Shown in pieces: positions 9,408 to 17,990 of a stretch of DNA of 64,000 nucleotides. How positions within the stretch are numbered: the stretch's first letter is position 1; each line of letters opens with the position of its first letter. Location of the stretch: contig NZ_JAASQU010000001.1 in assembly GCF_011762005.1 (NCBI RefSeq), forward strand, positions 1,295,974 through 1,359,973. The letters run 5' to 3'. Below the pieces are notes generated by a model that saw nothing but the letters and a program-made list of their open reading frames with translations, ran no database searches and was not told the DNA's origin. The translations under genes and the position numbers were made by a program. This stretch comes from Qipengyuania flava (GTDB taxonomy: Bacteria > Pseudomonadota > Alphaproteobacteria > Sphingomonadales > Sphingomonadaceae).

Positions 9408-9428
9408 GCATATGCTTTTCGCATATGC
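9408..9428. promoter_or_regulatory. Tandem GCATATGC palindromes, possible operator
   Basis: Two copies of the self-complementary octamer GCATATGC are separated by TTTTC, centre to centre 13 bp, in the region between the divergent porin and phosphatase genes. Such spacing could bind a dimeric regulator or form a cruciform. No bound protein is known; the call rests only on the symmetry. Confidence 0.35.
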
Positions 9429-9553
9429 AACAATAGCTGTGCTATTTACGCAACGCGCCTTGGCTAGTCCCGTGAGCATTTGTTGCTACCGATGCGGCAT
9501 GCGCCTATCGGGTCCGCTCGTCCTCGCTACAGGTCCGCAACCAATTTTCTTTC

Positions 9554-10354
9554 ATGATCAACTTCGCGAAGCTTTTTAAACGAAACGGGTCGTCCAAGTT
9601 CCGTCCGAAGGTTCCGGAAGGCCAACGCTTCTACGTCATCGGCGACATTCACGGCCGGTGTGACCTGCTCGACGAGCTGATACTCGCGATCGAAGAGGAC
9701 GACGCGAAAGTAGGCGAGGCGGAGACCACGATCATCTTCCTCGGAGACCTCGTCGATCGGGGCCCCGAGAGCGCGCGGGTCATCGAAACCGCGCGCCAGT
9801 GGGGGAAGCGGCGCAAGGTTCGCTATCTGGCCGGCAATCACGAAGAAATGTTCCTCCAGAGCTTCGACGACAAAGAGATGCTGCGGCATTTCCTCAAGCA
9901 TGGCGGCCGTGAAACCGTGCTCAGCTACGGTATCAAGAAAAAGCGATACAACGAACTGTCGCTCAAGGAACTGCAGCAGGAACTGCACGAACTGGTGCCC
10001 AAGAAGCACCGCAAATTCCTTGGGGCGATGGAGGACATCATTCTCGCGGGCGATTACGCATTCGCCCACGCAGGCATCAATCCCAAGCGCGCGATCGACG
10101 ATCAGCAACAGTCCGACCTGCGCTGGATTCGTGATCGGTTTCTCAAGCATCGCGAGCCGCTGACGCATGTCGTGGTGCACGGGCACACCATCTTCGAGGA
10201 CGTCGAACACACCCCCTATCGCATCGGAATCGATACGGGGGCCTTCCGCACCGGGGTTCTCACCGCACTGGTACTAGAGGGCGACCAGCGGCGCATAATC
10301 CGCGCGAGCGAAACCGACGGCACGATCACGACGCAGCACGCCGAATTCCGCTAG
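9554..10354 (+). CDS. PPP-type metallophosphoesterase (serine/threonine phosphatase-like)
   Basis: 266 residues carrying the full calcineurin-like metal-binding set in order: GDIHGRCDLL near residue 30, GDLVDRGPES near 64, GNHEEMF near 95, a later HAGI, and VHGHT near 210. These motifs define the PPP family, soluble Mn/Fe phosphatases acting on phosphoproteins or on Ap4A-like nucleotides. The insertion between the GNHE and HAG motifs is Lys/Glu-rich and helical. The gene stands alone, divergent from the porin. Substrate unknown. Confidence 0.85.
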   Translation: MINFAKLFKRNGSSKFRPKVPEGQRFYVIGDIHGRCDLLDELILAIEEDDAKVGEAETTIIFLGDLVDRGPESARVIETARQWGKRRKVRYLAGNHEEMFLQSFDDKEMLRHFLKHGGRETVLSYGIKKKRYNELSLKELQQELHELVPKKHRKFLGAMEDIILAGDYAFAHAGINPKRAIDDQQQSDLRWIRDRFLKHREPLTHVVVHGHTIFEDVEHTPYRIGIDTGAFRTGVLTALVLEGDQRRIIRASETDGTITTQHAEFR

Positions 10355-10451
10355 CGCAGGGCGCGAAACGGGAATATCGGCCTGCGCCCACAGGACGGCC
10401 GCGACTCGCCTGCCGAGCGCGCTGCTGCTGTGCCGCGTAGGAGTTGACCCG

Positions 10452-10913
10452 TTGATCGAACATCCCGAGGGCCTCGACAATCCGCTGGCCAAACGCACGG
10501 TCGTTGTGACCATGGCCGCTCTGGTGATCCTGATCGCCCTGTCGATCTGGGCGGCTTTTGCCATCCGCCTCGATACGTTCGCGCGTATCGATCAGGGAAC
10601 GGAGCGAATTCACATCCGTGGGACCGAGGCCAAGTTCATCGGCCACGCCGAAGGTCACTATGCGGGACATGAGGTATTGATCGAAGGGCTGCCCGGGGTG
10701 CACCAGCTCGAAGAGCTGCCGATTGCCTGGCGTGCGCTATGCGTTGTCCGCCACGATCCGCAAACCGACTGGAGCACGGCCGACCCAATGATGAAAGCGC
10801 ACCTGATGTCCGATGAAATGAACGAGGCTTGCCGCCCGTTCGAAGGGCTCGAGGTGGAAGGCCAGCGCGTTCCCGTTGCACGGCCTGCCGGCCCAGCCGC
10901 CGCGATCGGATAG
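10452..10913 (+). CDS. Hypothetical single-pass membrane protein
   Basis: 153 residues with one membrane helix (about 20-38, VVVTMAALVILIALSIWAAF) and a periplasmic C-terminal domain of about 110 residues. I do not recognise a family. The start is TTG at 10452, eight bases after AGGAG; no closer ATG keeps the helix intact. It lies between the phosphatase and the convergent RNase P RNA. The weak start makes the N-terminus uncertain. Confidence 0.55.
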   Translation: MIEHPEGLDNPLAKRTVVVTMAALVILIALSIWAAFAIRLDTFARIDQGTERIHIRGTEAKFIGHAEGHYAGHEVLIEGLPGVHQLEELPIAWRALCVVRHDPQTDWSTADPMMKAHLMSDEMNEACRPFEGLEVEGQRVPVARPAGPAAAIG

Positions 10914-10949
10914 CCCTCCTGCCGAGATGCGCCCTCTCGCCATTTTGTG

Positions 10950-11366
<417 letters not shown>

Positions 11367-11561
11367 CACCGCAGATAGGCCGTCGTGCGGGGTTCGCCAA
11401 GCCGGGAACAGGATTAAGTCCCCCGACGGACGATTTTCGCACGCAACAAGCAAAGCGGTTCTTTCCGAGCCCAGGTGGTCACGGCATCAATTCCTTAACC
11501 TTTGCAAACTAGGCCAAATCGCGATTTTCCAGCGAAAACAAGGCGGAAACGCAAGAATCCC

Positions 11562-13601
11562 ATGCGCATCATCGGCTGCATTCTATACGAACACAATTTG
11601 TGGTTCGTGCTCATGGCTGCGCTGATGTGCATCGCGGGCTCGATGGTTTCGGCAACTCTTTTCCGTAAGACCATCACCGACAAGGGCGAAGCCTGGATCC
11701 ATTGGTGCTTCCTGTCGGCAGTGACTGCCGGGGCGGCCACCTGGGCGACCCATTTCATCGCCATGCTCGGCTACCAGACGTCCGCACCCGTGACGCTCGA
11801 TGGCGTGCTGACCGTCATCTCGGCGCTGATGGCCGCCGGAGGGATCGGCATCGGGCTGGTTCTCGCGTCGTCCACCTCGCCGCGCATTGCGAGCCTGGCC
11901 GGTGGCTCCACCATCGGCCTCGCGATCGGCGCGATGCATTACACCGGCATGTTCGCCTATCGGGTCGACGGAATCGTGCACTGGGACTGGCGGTACGTCA
12001 TGGGGTCGCTCGCGATCGCGATGGGCTGCTCGATCGCTGCAATTCACCTGCTGCGCAAGAACGACACGCCTTACCGGACATGGCAGGCGGGCGGCCTGCT
12101 TTGCCTCGCGATCGTCGGATTGCACTTCAGCGGCATGGCGGGGTTCTCGGTCACCGCCATGGCGGGATATTCACAGGGCGCCGACAGCGAGGCATTCGCA
12201 GCCATGGCCGCCGCCATCGGCATGGTCGCTCTGCTGATCGTGGGCACCGGCATCTCCACCTATCTCGTGGAACGCCGCACAACCACCGAAAGCGAAAACC
12301 GCATCGCGCATATCGCGATGCATGATGCCCTGACCAATCTCGCCAATCGCCACCAGTTTACCGACGCGCTGCGCAATGAATGCAATGCGCTCGGCGATGG
12401 CGGTACACCGTTTGCGCTGCTGATGGTCGATCTCGACCGCTTCAAGCCGATCAATGACACTTTGGGGCATCCGATCGGCGACCTTGTGCTGCAGCGGATT
12501 GCCAACCGGCTCCGGCTGGCAGCCCGCGATGGCGATATCGTCGCACGCATCGGCGGCGACGAGTTCGCGATCATCGCGTTCGGCCTCGGCGATCCCGACG
12601 CTGCAACGACCGTGGCGGAACGGGTTGTCGAAATCCTCTCGCGCCCCATGATCATCGAAGGCAATGTCGTTGAAATCAGCGGCAGTGTGGGTGTCGGCAT
12701 GGCGCCCGATCATGGCAGCGATCCCGACGCGCTGGTCCAGCATGCGGATATCGCGCTCTATTCCGCCAAACATGGCGGGAAGCAGACTTACCGCCTGTTC
12801 GAACCCAAGCTCATGGAAGCAATCCAGCGGCGCCGTTCGCTCGAGGCATCCTTACGCCGCGCGTCGATGCGCAACGAGTTCAGGATCGTTTATCAGCCGG
12901 TCTTCTCCTCGGCCCAGGGCGAGATTACGGGTGCGGAGGCGCTGCTGCGATGGACTTGCCCCCAACATGGCGAAATATCGCCGACCGAATTCATCCCGAT
13001 CGCGGAGGAGCTCGGCCTTGTCTCCCGCATCGGTTCGGACGTACTGCGGCGCGCCTGCAAGGATGCCGCGGGCTGGCCCGAACACATCGACCTCGCGGTC
13101 AATGTATCGCCTGTCCAGTTGCTCGACCCGCGCTTGCCGCAAACCGTTTCGCAGGCACTGGCCGATTCGGGGCTGGCGCCCGAACGGCTCGAACTCGAGA
13201 TTACCGAGACCGCGCTGCTCAACAACGACGAGGCCGCCCTGCGCACGCTGACGCATATCCGCGACCAGGGCGTGCGTATCTCGCTCGACGATTTCGGCAC
13301 CGGCTATTCCTCGCTCAGTTACCTGCATCGCTTCCCGATCAGCCGCATCAAGATCGACAAGAGCTTCGTCCAGAAATTGCCCGACGATGTCGGCAGCGCG
13401 TCGATCGTTCGCGCCATCGCGCAATTGGGATCGAGCCTCAGCATGAAGATCACAGCGGAAGGCATCGAAACCGATTCGCAGCTCAGCTTCATTCAGGAAC
13501 AGGGCTGCGACGAGGTCCAGGGCTTCCTGACCGGGCGGCCGATCGCAGCCGCCGACTTTCTACTGCTTGCAGGCCGCACCGTGCAGCCCGTCGACGCCTG
13601 A
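11562..13601 (+). CDS. MHYT-GGDEF-EAL cyclic-di-GMP signalling protein
   Basis: 679 residues in three parts. An integral membrane MHYT sensor (about 1-225) contains repeated histidine motifs such as ATHFIAM and AMHYTGM, thought to bind copper, CO or oxygen. A GGDEF diguanylate cyclase follows with an intact RIGGDEF near residue 330. An EAL phosphodiesterase starts at AEALLRW near residue 458 and continues through LDDFGTGYSSLSYL and KIDKSFV. Both catalytic signatures are intact, so it may both make and degrade c-di-GMP. The ATG at 11562 gives a normal MHYT start. A BLUF gene begins 17 bases after the stop, suggesting one operon. Confidence 0.92.
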   Translation: MRIIGCILYEHNLWFVLMAALMCIAGSMVSATLFRKTITDKGEAWIHWCFLSAVTAGAATWATHFIAMLGYQTSAPVTLDGVLTVISALMAAGGIGIGLVLASSTSPRIASLAGGSTIGLAIGAMHYTGMFAYRVDGIVHWDWRYVMGSLAIAMGCSIAAIHLLRKNDTPYRTWQAGGLLCLAIVGLHFSGMAGFSVTAMAGYSQGADSEAFAAMAAAIGMVALLIVGTGISTYLVERRTTTESENRIAHIAMHDALTNLANRHQFTDALRNECNALGDGGTPFALLMVDLDRFKPINDTLGHPIGDLVLQRIANRLRLAARDGDIVARIGGDEFAIIAFGLGDPDAATTVAERVVEILSRPMIIEGNVVEISGSVGVGMAPDHGSDPDALVQHADIALYSAKHGGKQTYRLFEPKLMEAIQRRRSLEASLRRASMRNEFRIVYQPVFSSAQGEITGAEALLRWTCPQHGEISPTEFIPIAEELGLVSRIGSDVLRRACKDAAGWPEHIDLAVNVSPVQLLDPRLPQTVSQALADSGLAPERLELEITETALLNNDEAALRTLTHIRDQGVRISLDDFGTGYSSLSYLHRFPISRIKIDKSFVQKLPDDVGSASIVRAIAQLGSSLSMKITAEGIETDSQLSFIQEQGCDEVQGFLTGRPIAAADFLLLAGRTVQPVDA

Positions 13602-13618
13602 ACCCCGGGGAAAATACC

Positions 13619-14053
13619 ATGCCGATCAGCAGGCTGCTTTATTCCAGCGTTTCGCGCCTCGAACCCGGCGCATTGACCATCGACAGGCAGATCACCCGGA
13701 TCGCGGGCGAGGCCGCGCTGCTCAACGAGGAGGCCGGCATCACCGGCATACTGGTTTTCGTGGAAGACCAGTTCATCCAGATCCTCGAAGGCGAAGCAGA
13801 AGTGGTCGAGGAAATCTTCGAGCGTATCTGCTGCGATTTCCGTCACGCGCAGGTCCGGCTGATCGATCTCGTTTCGGTCAAGGAACGGCTGTTCGATCGC
13901 TGGCACATGGCCCGGCTATGCGAGGGCGACGATCCCGGTTCTTCGCTCGACGATGACCTGCGCAACATACGCTACCTGCTCGGCGTAAATGCGCGCGTGG
14001 CAGTTGAGCGCATGCACGAGACGCTGCTTTCGTATGAGGAAGTCGTACCCTGA
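13619..14053 (+). CDS. BLUF domain blue-light sensor
   Basis: 144 residues forming one BLUF domain plus a short helical cap. The flavin-site residues are in place: Tyr8 (RLLYSS), Asn36 before ITGILVF, and Gln54 in QFIQILEGE. The later VEEIFERICCDFRH fits the alpha-helix 2 region. BLUF proteins bind FAD and change hydrogen bonding around the Tyr/Gln pair in blue light. With no output domain of its own, it probably acts on a partner; the immediately upstream GGDEF-EAL protein is the obvious candidate (inference). The start ATG follows GGGGAAA. Confidence 0.88.
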   Translation: MPISRLLYSSVSRLEPGALTIDRQITRIAGEAALLNEEAGITGILVFVEDQFIQILEGEAEVVEEIFERICCDFRHAQVRLIDLVSVKERLFDRWHMARLCEGDDPGSSLDDDLRNIRYLLGVNARVAVERMHETLLSYEEVVP

Positions 14054-14092
14054 CCGGTTGGGGGAAGCTCCGCGCGCTGCGTTCGACTTACC

Positions 14093-14845
14093 CTATCGTG
14101 TCGTCCCGCGATCGCGGTCCAGCAACAGCTGAAACAGGATCGCGCGCACTTCGCCATCTATCTCGCCATCGATCCGTTCCGGCCGCCAGCGCCTCTGGAA
14201 CGCCTCGACAGCCTTGCGTCCGTCGGTGACGTCATAGCCATAGCGTTCGAGCGCGAGGTAGAACGCTGCATCATTGTCGAACGGATCGCCGCGCTCGAGC
14301 TTGCGCGGACGGGGCAGGCACAGGCCGTATTCGGCCAGCCGTTCCCACGGGAAAAGCTCGCCCGGATCGATCTTGCGCGCAGGCGCAACGTCCGAATGGC
14401 CGACCACATTCGCTCGCGGGATGTCATATTGCTTGACGATCCGCGCCACCAGCGGGACCAGCGCCTGGAATTGCGCTTCGTTGAACTCGCGATAGCCGTA
14501 CCGATGGCCGGGATGGTCGAGCTCGATCCCGATGCTGGCAGAATTCACGTCCTTGTGACCACGCCAATAGGAAACGCCCGCGTGCCATGCGCGCTTTTCT
14601 TCGGGCACCAGCCGGACGACTTCGCCCTGCTCTCCGATCAGATAATGCGCGGAAACCTTTGCCTCTGGATCGCACAGGCGCTCGATCGCGAAGCCCTTGT
14701 CCTCCATCTCGGTGTAATGGATGACAAGCATCTGGATCGGCATGGTGCGTTCGTCGTGATTGGGCGAAAGCACTTCGCGATCGACCAGTTCGTCATCGCT
14801 CGCCGGCAGTTGTTCGCCGGTCCTGCCGAAGTCCGAACCGCTCAA
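14093..14845 (-). CDS. N-acetylmuramoyl-L-alanine amidase, AmpD/Amidase_2 family
   Basis: About 250 residues, or 216 from the internal ATG at 14743. The Amidase_2 zinc and catalytic motifs are visible: LVIHYTEM, AHYLI, WHAGVSYWRG, SIGIELDHPGH and GHSDVAPARKIDPGELFPW. A C-terminal peptidoglycan-binding-like helical segment (AVEAFQRRWRP) follows. The enzyme cuts the bond between MurNAc and L-Ala in peptidoglycan or recycled muropeptides; no signal peptide is visible, favouring a cytoplasmic recycling role. I prefer TTG at 14845, overlapping the chpT stop (TTGA), because family members keep the DREVLSPNHDER segment that the ATG would remove. Confidence 0.85.
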   Translation of the reverse strand: MSGSDFGRTGEQLPASDDELVDREVLSPNHDERTMPIQMLVIHYTEMEDKGFAIERLCDPEAKVSAHYLIGEQGEVVRLVPEEKRAWHAGVSYWRGHKDVNSASIGIELDHPGHRYGYREFNEAQFQALVPLVARIVKQYDIPRANVVGHSDVAPARKIDPGELFPWERLAEYGLCLPRPRKLERGDPFDNDAAFYLALERYGYDVTDGRKAVEAFQRRWRPERIDGEIDGEVRAILFQLLLDRDRGTTR

Positions 14846-15501
14846 CCGATCAGCCCTTCGCCTTCGGGGAGAACCGCCCCGAGGACCAGCGTCTCTGCGG
14901 TCCGATGGTATTGCAACCCGCCACCATTCTCGCTCGCGAGCAGATGGGTCATGTGCGCTGCTGCAGTACGACTGGTGAGCTCGGCCCGCGCGAGCGAGCC
15001 GTCCAACGCGTGGCCGATCATCTCGTCGAATGCGATCTTGGGCCCGGCGGCGCGCACCACGATCTCGCAGGCACCGTCGCGGCGTTCGGCACCGATGTCG
15101 AGCGAACCGCCGCGCACCAGCGCATCGATCGCGATCTGTGCGAAGTTGAGCAACACCTTGACCGCCGGCTTGGCCAATGTCGCATCGGCCAGCGCCCAAT
15201 TGATCGTGACCTTGGGCTTGTCGCTCACCAGCGCTTCGATCAACGCCTTGGGTTCGGCCACTTCGACCCGTTCACCGAAGCCGCCCGCCGCACCAAAGGC
15301 GAGACGGAAGAACTTGAGCTTGTTGGTGCTGATCGTCGCGCTCTGTTCGAGCAGTTCGACGACATTGGCGCGCATTTCGGGATCGGTTTCCATCGCCAGC
15401 AATTCGAGCCCGTTGGACAGGGCCCCGACGGGGCTGAGCATGTCGTGACACAGCCGCGAGCACAGCATTGCGGCAAGATCGATCGATTGGCGGTCGTCCA
15501 T
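14842..15501 (-). CDS. chpT: Histidine phosphotransferase ChpT
   Basis: 219 residues. The N-terminal helical hairpin carries the phospho-acceptor His19 in SRLCHDMLSPVGAL, and the C-terminal half is a degenerate histidine-kinase ATPase fold. This matches ChpT, which relays phosphate from CckA to CtrA and CpdR in the alphaproteobacterial cell-cycle circuit. No full ATP-binding N/G boxes are present, as expected. It is followed by the amidase with overlapping codons, which ties a cell-cycle protein to peptidoglycan turnover in one transcript. Confidence 0.9.
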   Translation of the reverse strand: MDDRQSIDLAAMLCSRLCHDMLSPVGALSNGLELLAMETDPEMRANVVELLEQSATISTNKLKFFRLAFGAAGGFGERVEVAEPKALIEALVSDKPKVTINWALADATLAKPAVKVLLNFAQIAIDALVRGGSLDIGAERRDGACEIVVRAAGPKIAFDEMIGHALDGSLARAELTSRTAAAHMTHLLASENGGGLQYHRTAETLVLGAVLPEGEGLIG

Positions 15502-15535
15502 TGATATCCCGATTGGTGAATTAAGGGTTACGCTC

Positions 15536-15931
15536 TTAGCGGGGGGCGACTTCATAGGGAAGCGCTTCGAACCCCGCATCCCCCGAACGCCACAGGCTGA
15601 TTCGGTCCGCCGTGATAATCGCCCATACCGACCCGTCACGCGCCGCCTGCGCCCGATCGGTGGACGATGGCCGCGCCAAACCATTGGGATGCGAATGGTA
15701 ATAGCCCATGACCTGAAGCCCGCCCTGACGCGCCGCGCGATGGGCATCGACCAGTGCCTGCGGGTCGATCTCGAAATGCTGTTCGGGAGCGTCGTGGACA
15801 TTGCGCGCCGCCCGCGCCTCGAAAATCCGCGCGCCAGTCCCTAGCAGGATACCGCAGCATTCGCATGGATCTGCCGCCTGTGCCTCTCCCAGCAGCATGG
15901 ACACGACATTGCTTGAGACTTCGATCTTCAT
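15536..15931 (-). CDS. M67 (JAMM/MPN) family metallopeptidase
   Basis: 131 residues. The JAMM zinc signature is intact: Glu in ECCGILLG near residue 25 and HSHPNGLARPSSTD about residue 78 onward. In bacteria this family includes Mec+/QbsD-like peptidases that cut C-terminal residues from sulfur-carrier or ubiquitin-like proteins; the substrate here is unknown. The start codon lies 16 bases from the divergent rluD start, leaving almost no room for separate promoters. Confidence 0.85.
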   Translation of the reverse strand: MKIEVSSNVVSMLLGEAQAADPCECCGILLGTGARIFEARAARNVHDAPEQHFEIDPQALVDAHRAARQGGLQVMGYYHSHPNGLARPSSTDRAQAARDGSVWAIITADRISLWRSGDAGFEALPYEVAPR

Positions 15932-15947
15932 CGCGCATGGCCCTAGC

Positions 15948-16892
15948 ATGGCCGAGAGCGAAATCATCACCGGAACGCTCGCTACGAGTGGACGGCTCGA
16001 CAAGGCGCTGGCCGAGGCTTCCGGCCTGTCGCGAGAACGGGTCAAGGGATTGATAGCTTCGGGGGCGGTCGAAGTCGGCGGGAACATCATCACGAGCGGT
16101 TCTGCCAAGATTGCCGCGGGGGACCGCTTCGCGCTCGCCCTGCCCCCGCCCGAACCGCTGCATGCGGAACCGCAGGACATTCCTCTCGATATCGTGTTCG
16201 AGGACGATCACCTGATCGTGGTCGACAAGCCTGCAGGCATGGTGGTGCACCCCGCGGCCGGGAATCCGGACCAGACGCTGGTCAACGCCCTGCTCCATCA
16301 TTGCGCCGGCCGCTTGTCGGGGATCAATGGCGTGGCCCGCCCGGGTATCGTACACCGGATCGACAAGGATACCTCGGGGCTGCTGGTGGTGGCCAAATCC
16401 GATGCCGCGCACGAGGGGCTTGCCGCGCAATTCGCCGATCATTCGATTATCCGGCGCTATCTCGCGGTCTGCGCCGGTCACCCGAACCCGTCCTCGGGCA
16501 CCGTCTCAGGACGACTCGGCCGCTCGGATCGAGATCGCAAGAAGATGGCCGTGCTTCCCGACGCCTCCAATCGCGGCAAGCATGCGGTCACGCATTACAC
16601 GACCTTGGAGCGTCTCGATGGCGCATCGCTGCTCGAATGCCGGCTGGAGACCGGCCGCACGCATCAAGTGCGTGTTCACTGCGCGTCAATCGGTCATGCG
16701 CTATTGGGAGACCCTGTCTACGGACGTGCGCCCAAGGCTTTGAAACCACTGCTCGATGAGCTGGGCTTCAAGCGTCAGGCATTGCATGCGGCGAGGCTCG
16801 GATTCAAACATCCTATCAGCGCTGAAACCTTGGATTTCTGCGCCGAATTGCCCCGCGACATGCGGGAACTGATCGACCAAACCGCACGTTGA
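15948..16892 (+). CDS. rluD: RluA/RluD family 23S rRNA pseudouridine synthase
   Basis: 314 residues. An S4 RNA-binding domain (RLDKALAEASGLSRERVKGLIASG) precedes the catalytic domain with the RluA-class motif GIVHRIDKDTSGLLVVAK, Asp being the nucleophile. ETGRTHQVRVH and LLGDPVYG follow. S4 plus this motif order fits RluD, which modifies the 1911-1917 region of helix 69, but RluA-family paralogues cannot be excluded. rpoH follows on the same strand about 120 bases on, a neighbourhood I believe is common in Alphaproteobacteria. Confidence 0.88.
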   Translation: MAESEIITGTLATSGRLDKALAEASGLSRERVKGLIASGAVEVGGNIITSGSAKIAAGDRFALALPPPEPLHAEPQDIPLDIVFEDDHLIVVDKPAGMVVHPAAGNPDQTLVNALLHHCAGRLSGINGVARPGIVHRIDKDTSGLLVVAKSDAAHEGLAAQFADHSIIRRYLAVCAGHPNPSSGTVSGRLGRSDRDRKKMAVLPDASNRGKHAVTHYTTLERLDGASLLECRLETGRTHQVRVHCASIGHALLGDPVYGRAPKALKPLLDELGFKRQALHAARLGFKHPISAETLDFCAELPRDMRELIDQTAR

Positions 16893-17014
16893 AATCGACG
16901 AAACGTGTGTGCAATTTGGGCTCAGTTCGCTATATGTAACCGCAGTGGCCCGAAGCCCGGATGCCCATCAGGGGTCCGGCAAACGAGGTCGACGCAAGAA
17001 AGGTCAGGGTACAA

Positions 17015-17920
17015 GTGAGCAATACCAAAACTTTGAGCGTTCCGGCGCTCGGCGGTGAGCAGAGCCTCAACCGCTATCTTTCCGAAATCAAGAAATTCCC
17101 CGTGCTGACGCAAGAGCAGGAATACATGCTCGCGAAGCGCTACGAGGAACATGACGATCCCGAAGCTGCCGCGCAGCTCGTCACTTCGCACCTTCGCTTG
17201 GTGGCAAAGATCGCCATGGGTTATCGCGGCTACGGCCTGCCCGTGTCGGATCTCATTTCCGAAGGCAATGTCGGTCTGATGCAGGGCGTCAAGAAATTCG
17301 AAGCCGATCGTGGCTTCCGCCTCGCGACTTATGCGATGTGGTGGATCAAGGCGAGCATACAGGAATATATCCTCCGTTCGTGGAGCCTCGTCAAAATGGG
17401 CACCACCGCCGCGCAGAAGAAACTGTTCTTCAACCTGCGCCGCATGAAAAAGAACCTCGACGCTTACGAGGACACCGACCTTCATCCCGAGGACGTGAAC
17501 AAGATCGCGACCGATCTCGGCGTGCCCGAGCAGGAAGTCGTCAACATGAACCGGCGGATGATGATGGGCGGCGATGGTTCGCTCAACGTCCCGATGCGCA
17601 ATGGCGAAGACGGTTCGGGCGAATGGATGGACTGGCTCAAGGACGATGGTCCGCTGCAAGACGAGCTGGTTGCCGACGCGCAGGAATCCGAAGTGCGCCA
17701 CGACATGCTGGTCGAGGCGATGGACAGCCTCAATGACCGCGAGAAGCACATCCTCACCGAACGCCGCCTGACGGAGAATCCGCAGACGCTCGAGGAACTG
17801 AGCCAGGTCTACGACGTCAGCCGCGAACGCATCCGCCAGATCGAAGTGCGTGCCTTCGAAAAACTGCAGAAGGCGATGAAGACCATCGCTGGCGAAAAGT
17901 TGCTGCCGGGAATGGCCTAG
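17015..17920 (+). CDS. rpoH: RNA polymerase heat-shock sigma factor RpoH
   Basis: 301 residues, typical of sigma-32. Region 2 is intact (LVTSHLRLVAKIAMGYRGYGLPVSDLISEGNVGLMQGVKKFE ... ATYAMWWIKASIQEYIL, quoted in pieces), as is the region 4 helix-turn-helix (TLEELSQVYDVSRERIRQIEVRA). The RpoH box between regions 2 and 3 is represented by QKKLFFNLR, the segment unique to this family. The start is GTG at 17015; a purine-rich CAGGG lies upstream. It directs transcription of chaperone and protease genes; clpX and clpP are 6-8 kb away and are likely targets. Confidence 0.95.
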   Translation: MSNTKTLSVPALGGEQSLNRYLSEIKKFPVLTQEQEYMLAKRYEEHDDPEAAAQLVTSHLRLVAKIAMGYRGYGLPVSDLISEGNVGLMQGVKKFEADRGFRLATYAMWWIKASIQEYILRSWSLVKMGTTAAQKKLFFNLRRMKKNLDAYEDTDLHPEDVNKIATDLGVPEQEVVNMNRRMMMGGDGSLNVPMRNGEDGSGEWMDWLKDDGPLQDELVADAQESEVRHDMLVEAMDSLNDREKHILTERRLTENPQTLEELSQVYDVSRERIRQIEVRAFEKLQKAMKTIAGEKLLPGMA

Positions 17921-17946
17921 GCCATAGCCCGATAGAACAGGAAACG

Positions 17947-17982
17947 AAAAAGCCGCCGCCCCCAACGGCACGGCGGCTTTTT
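17947..17982. terminator. Bidirectional intrinsic terminator after rpoH
   Basis: AAAAAGCCGCCG pairs exactly with CGGCGGCTTTTT across a 12-base loop, with A and T tracts on both sides. It separates the convergent rpoH and M20 hydrolase genes and can work in both directions. Confidence 0.9.
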
Positions 17983-17990
17983 CGTGATCT

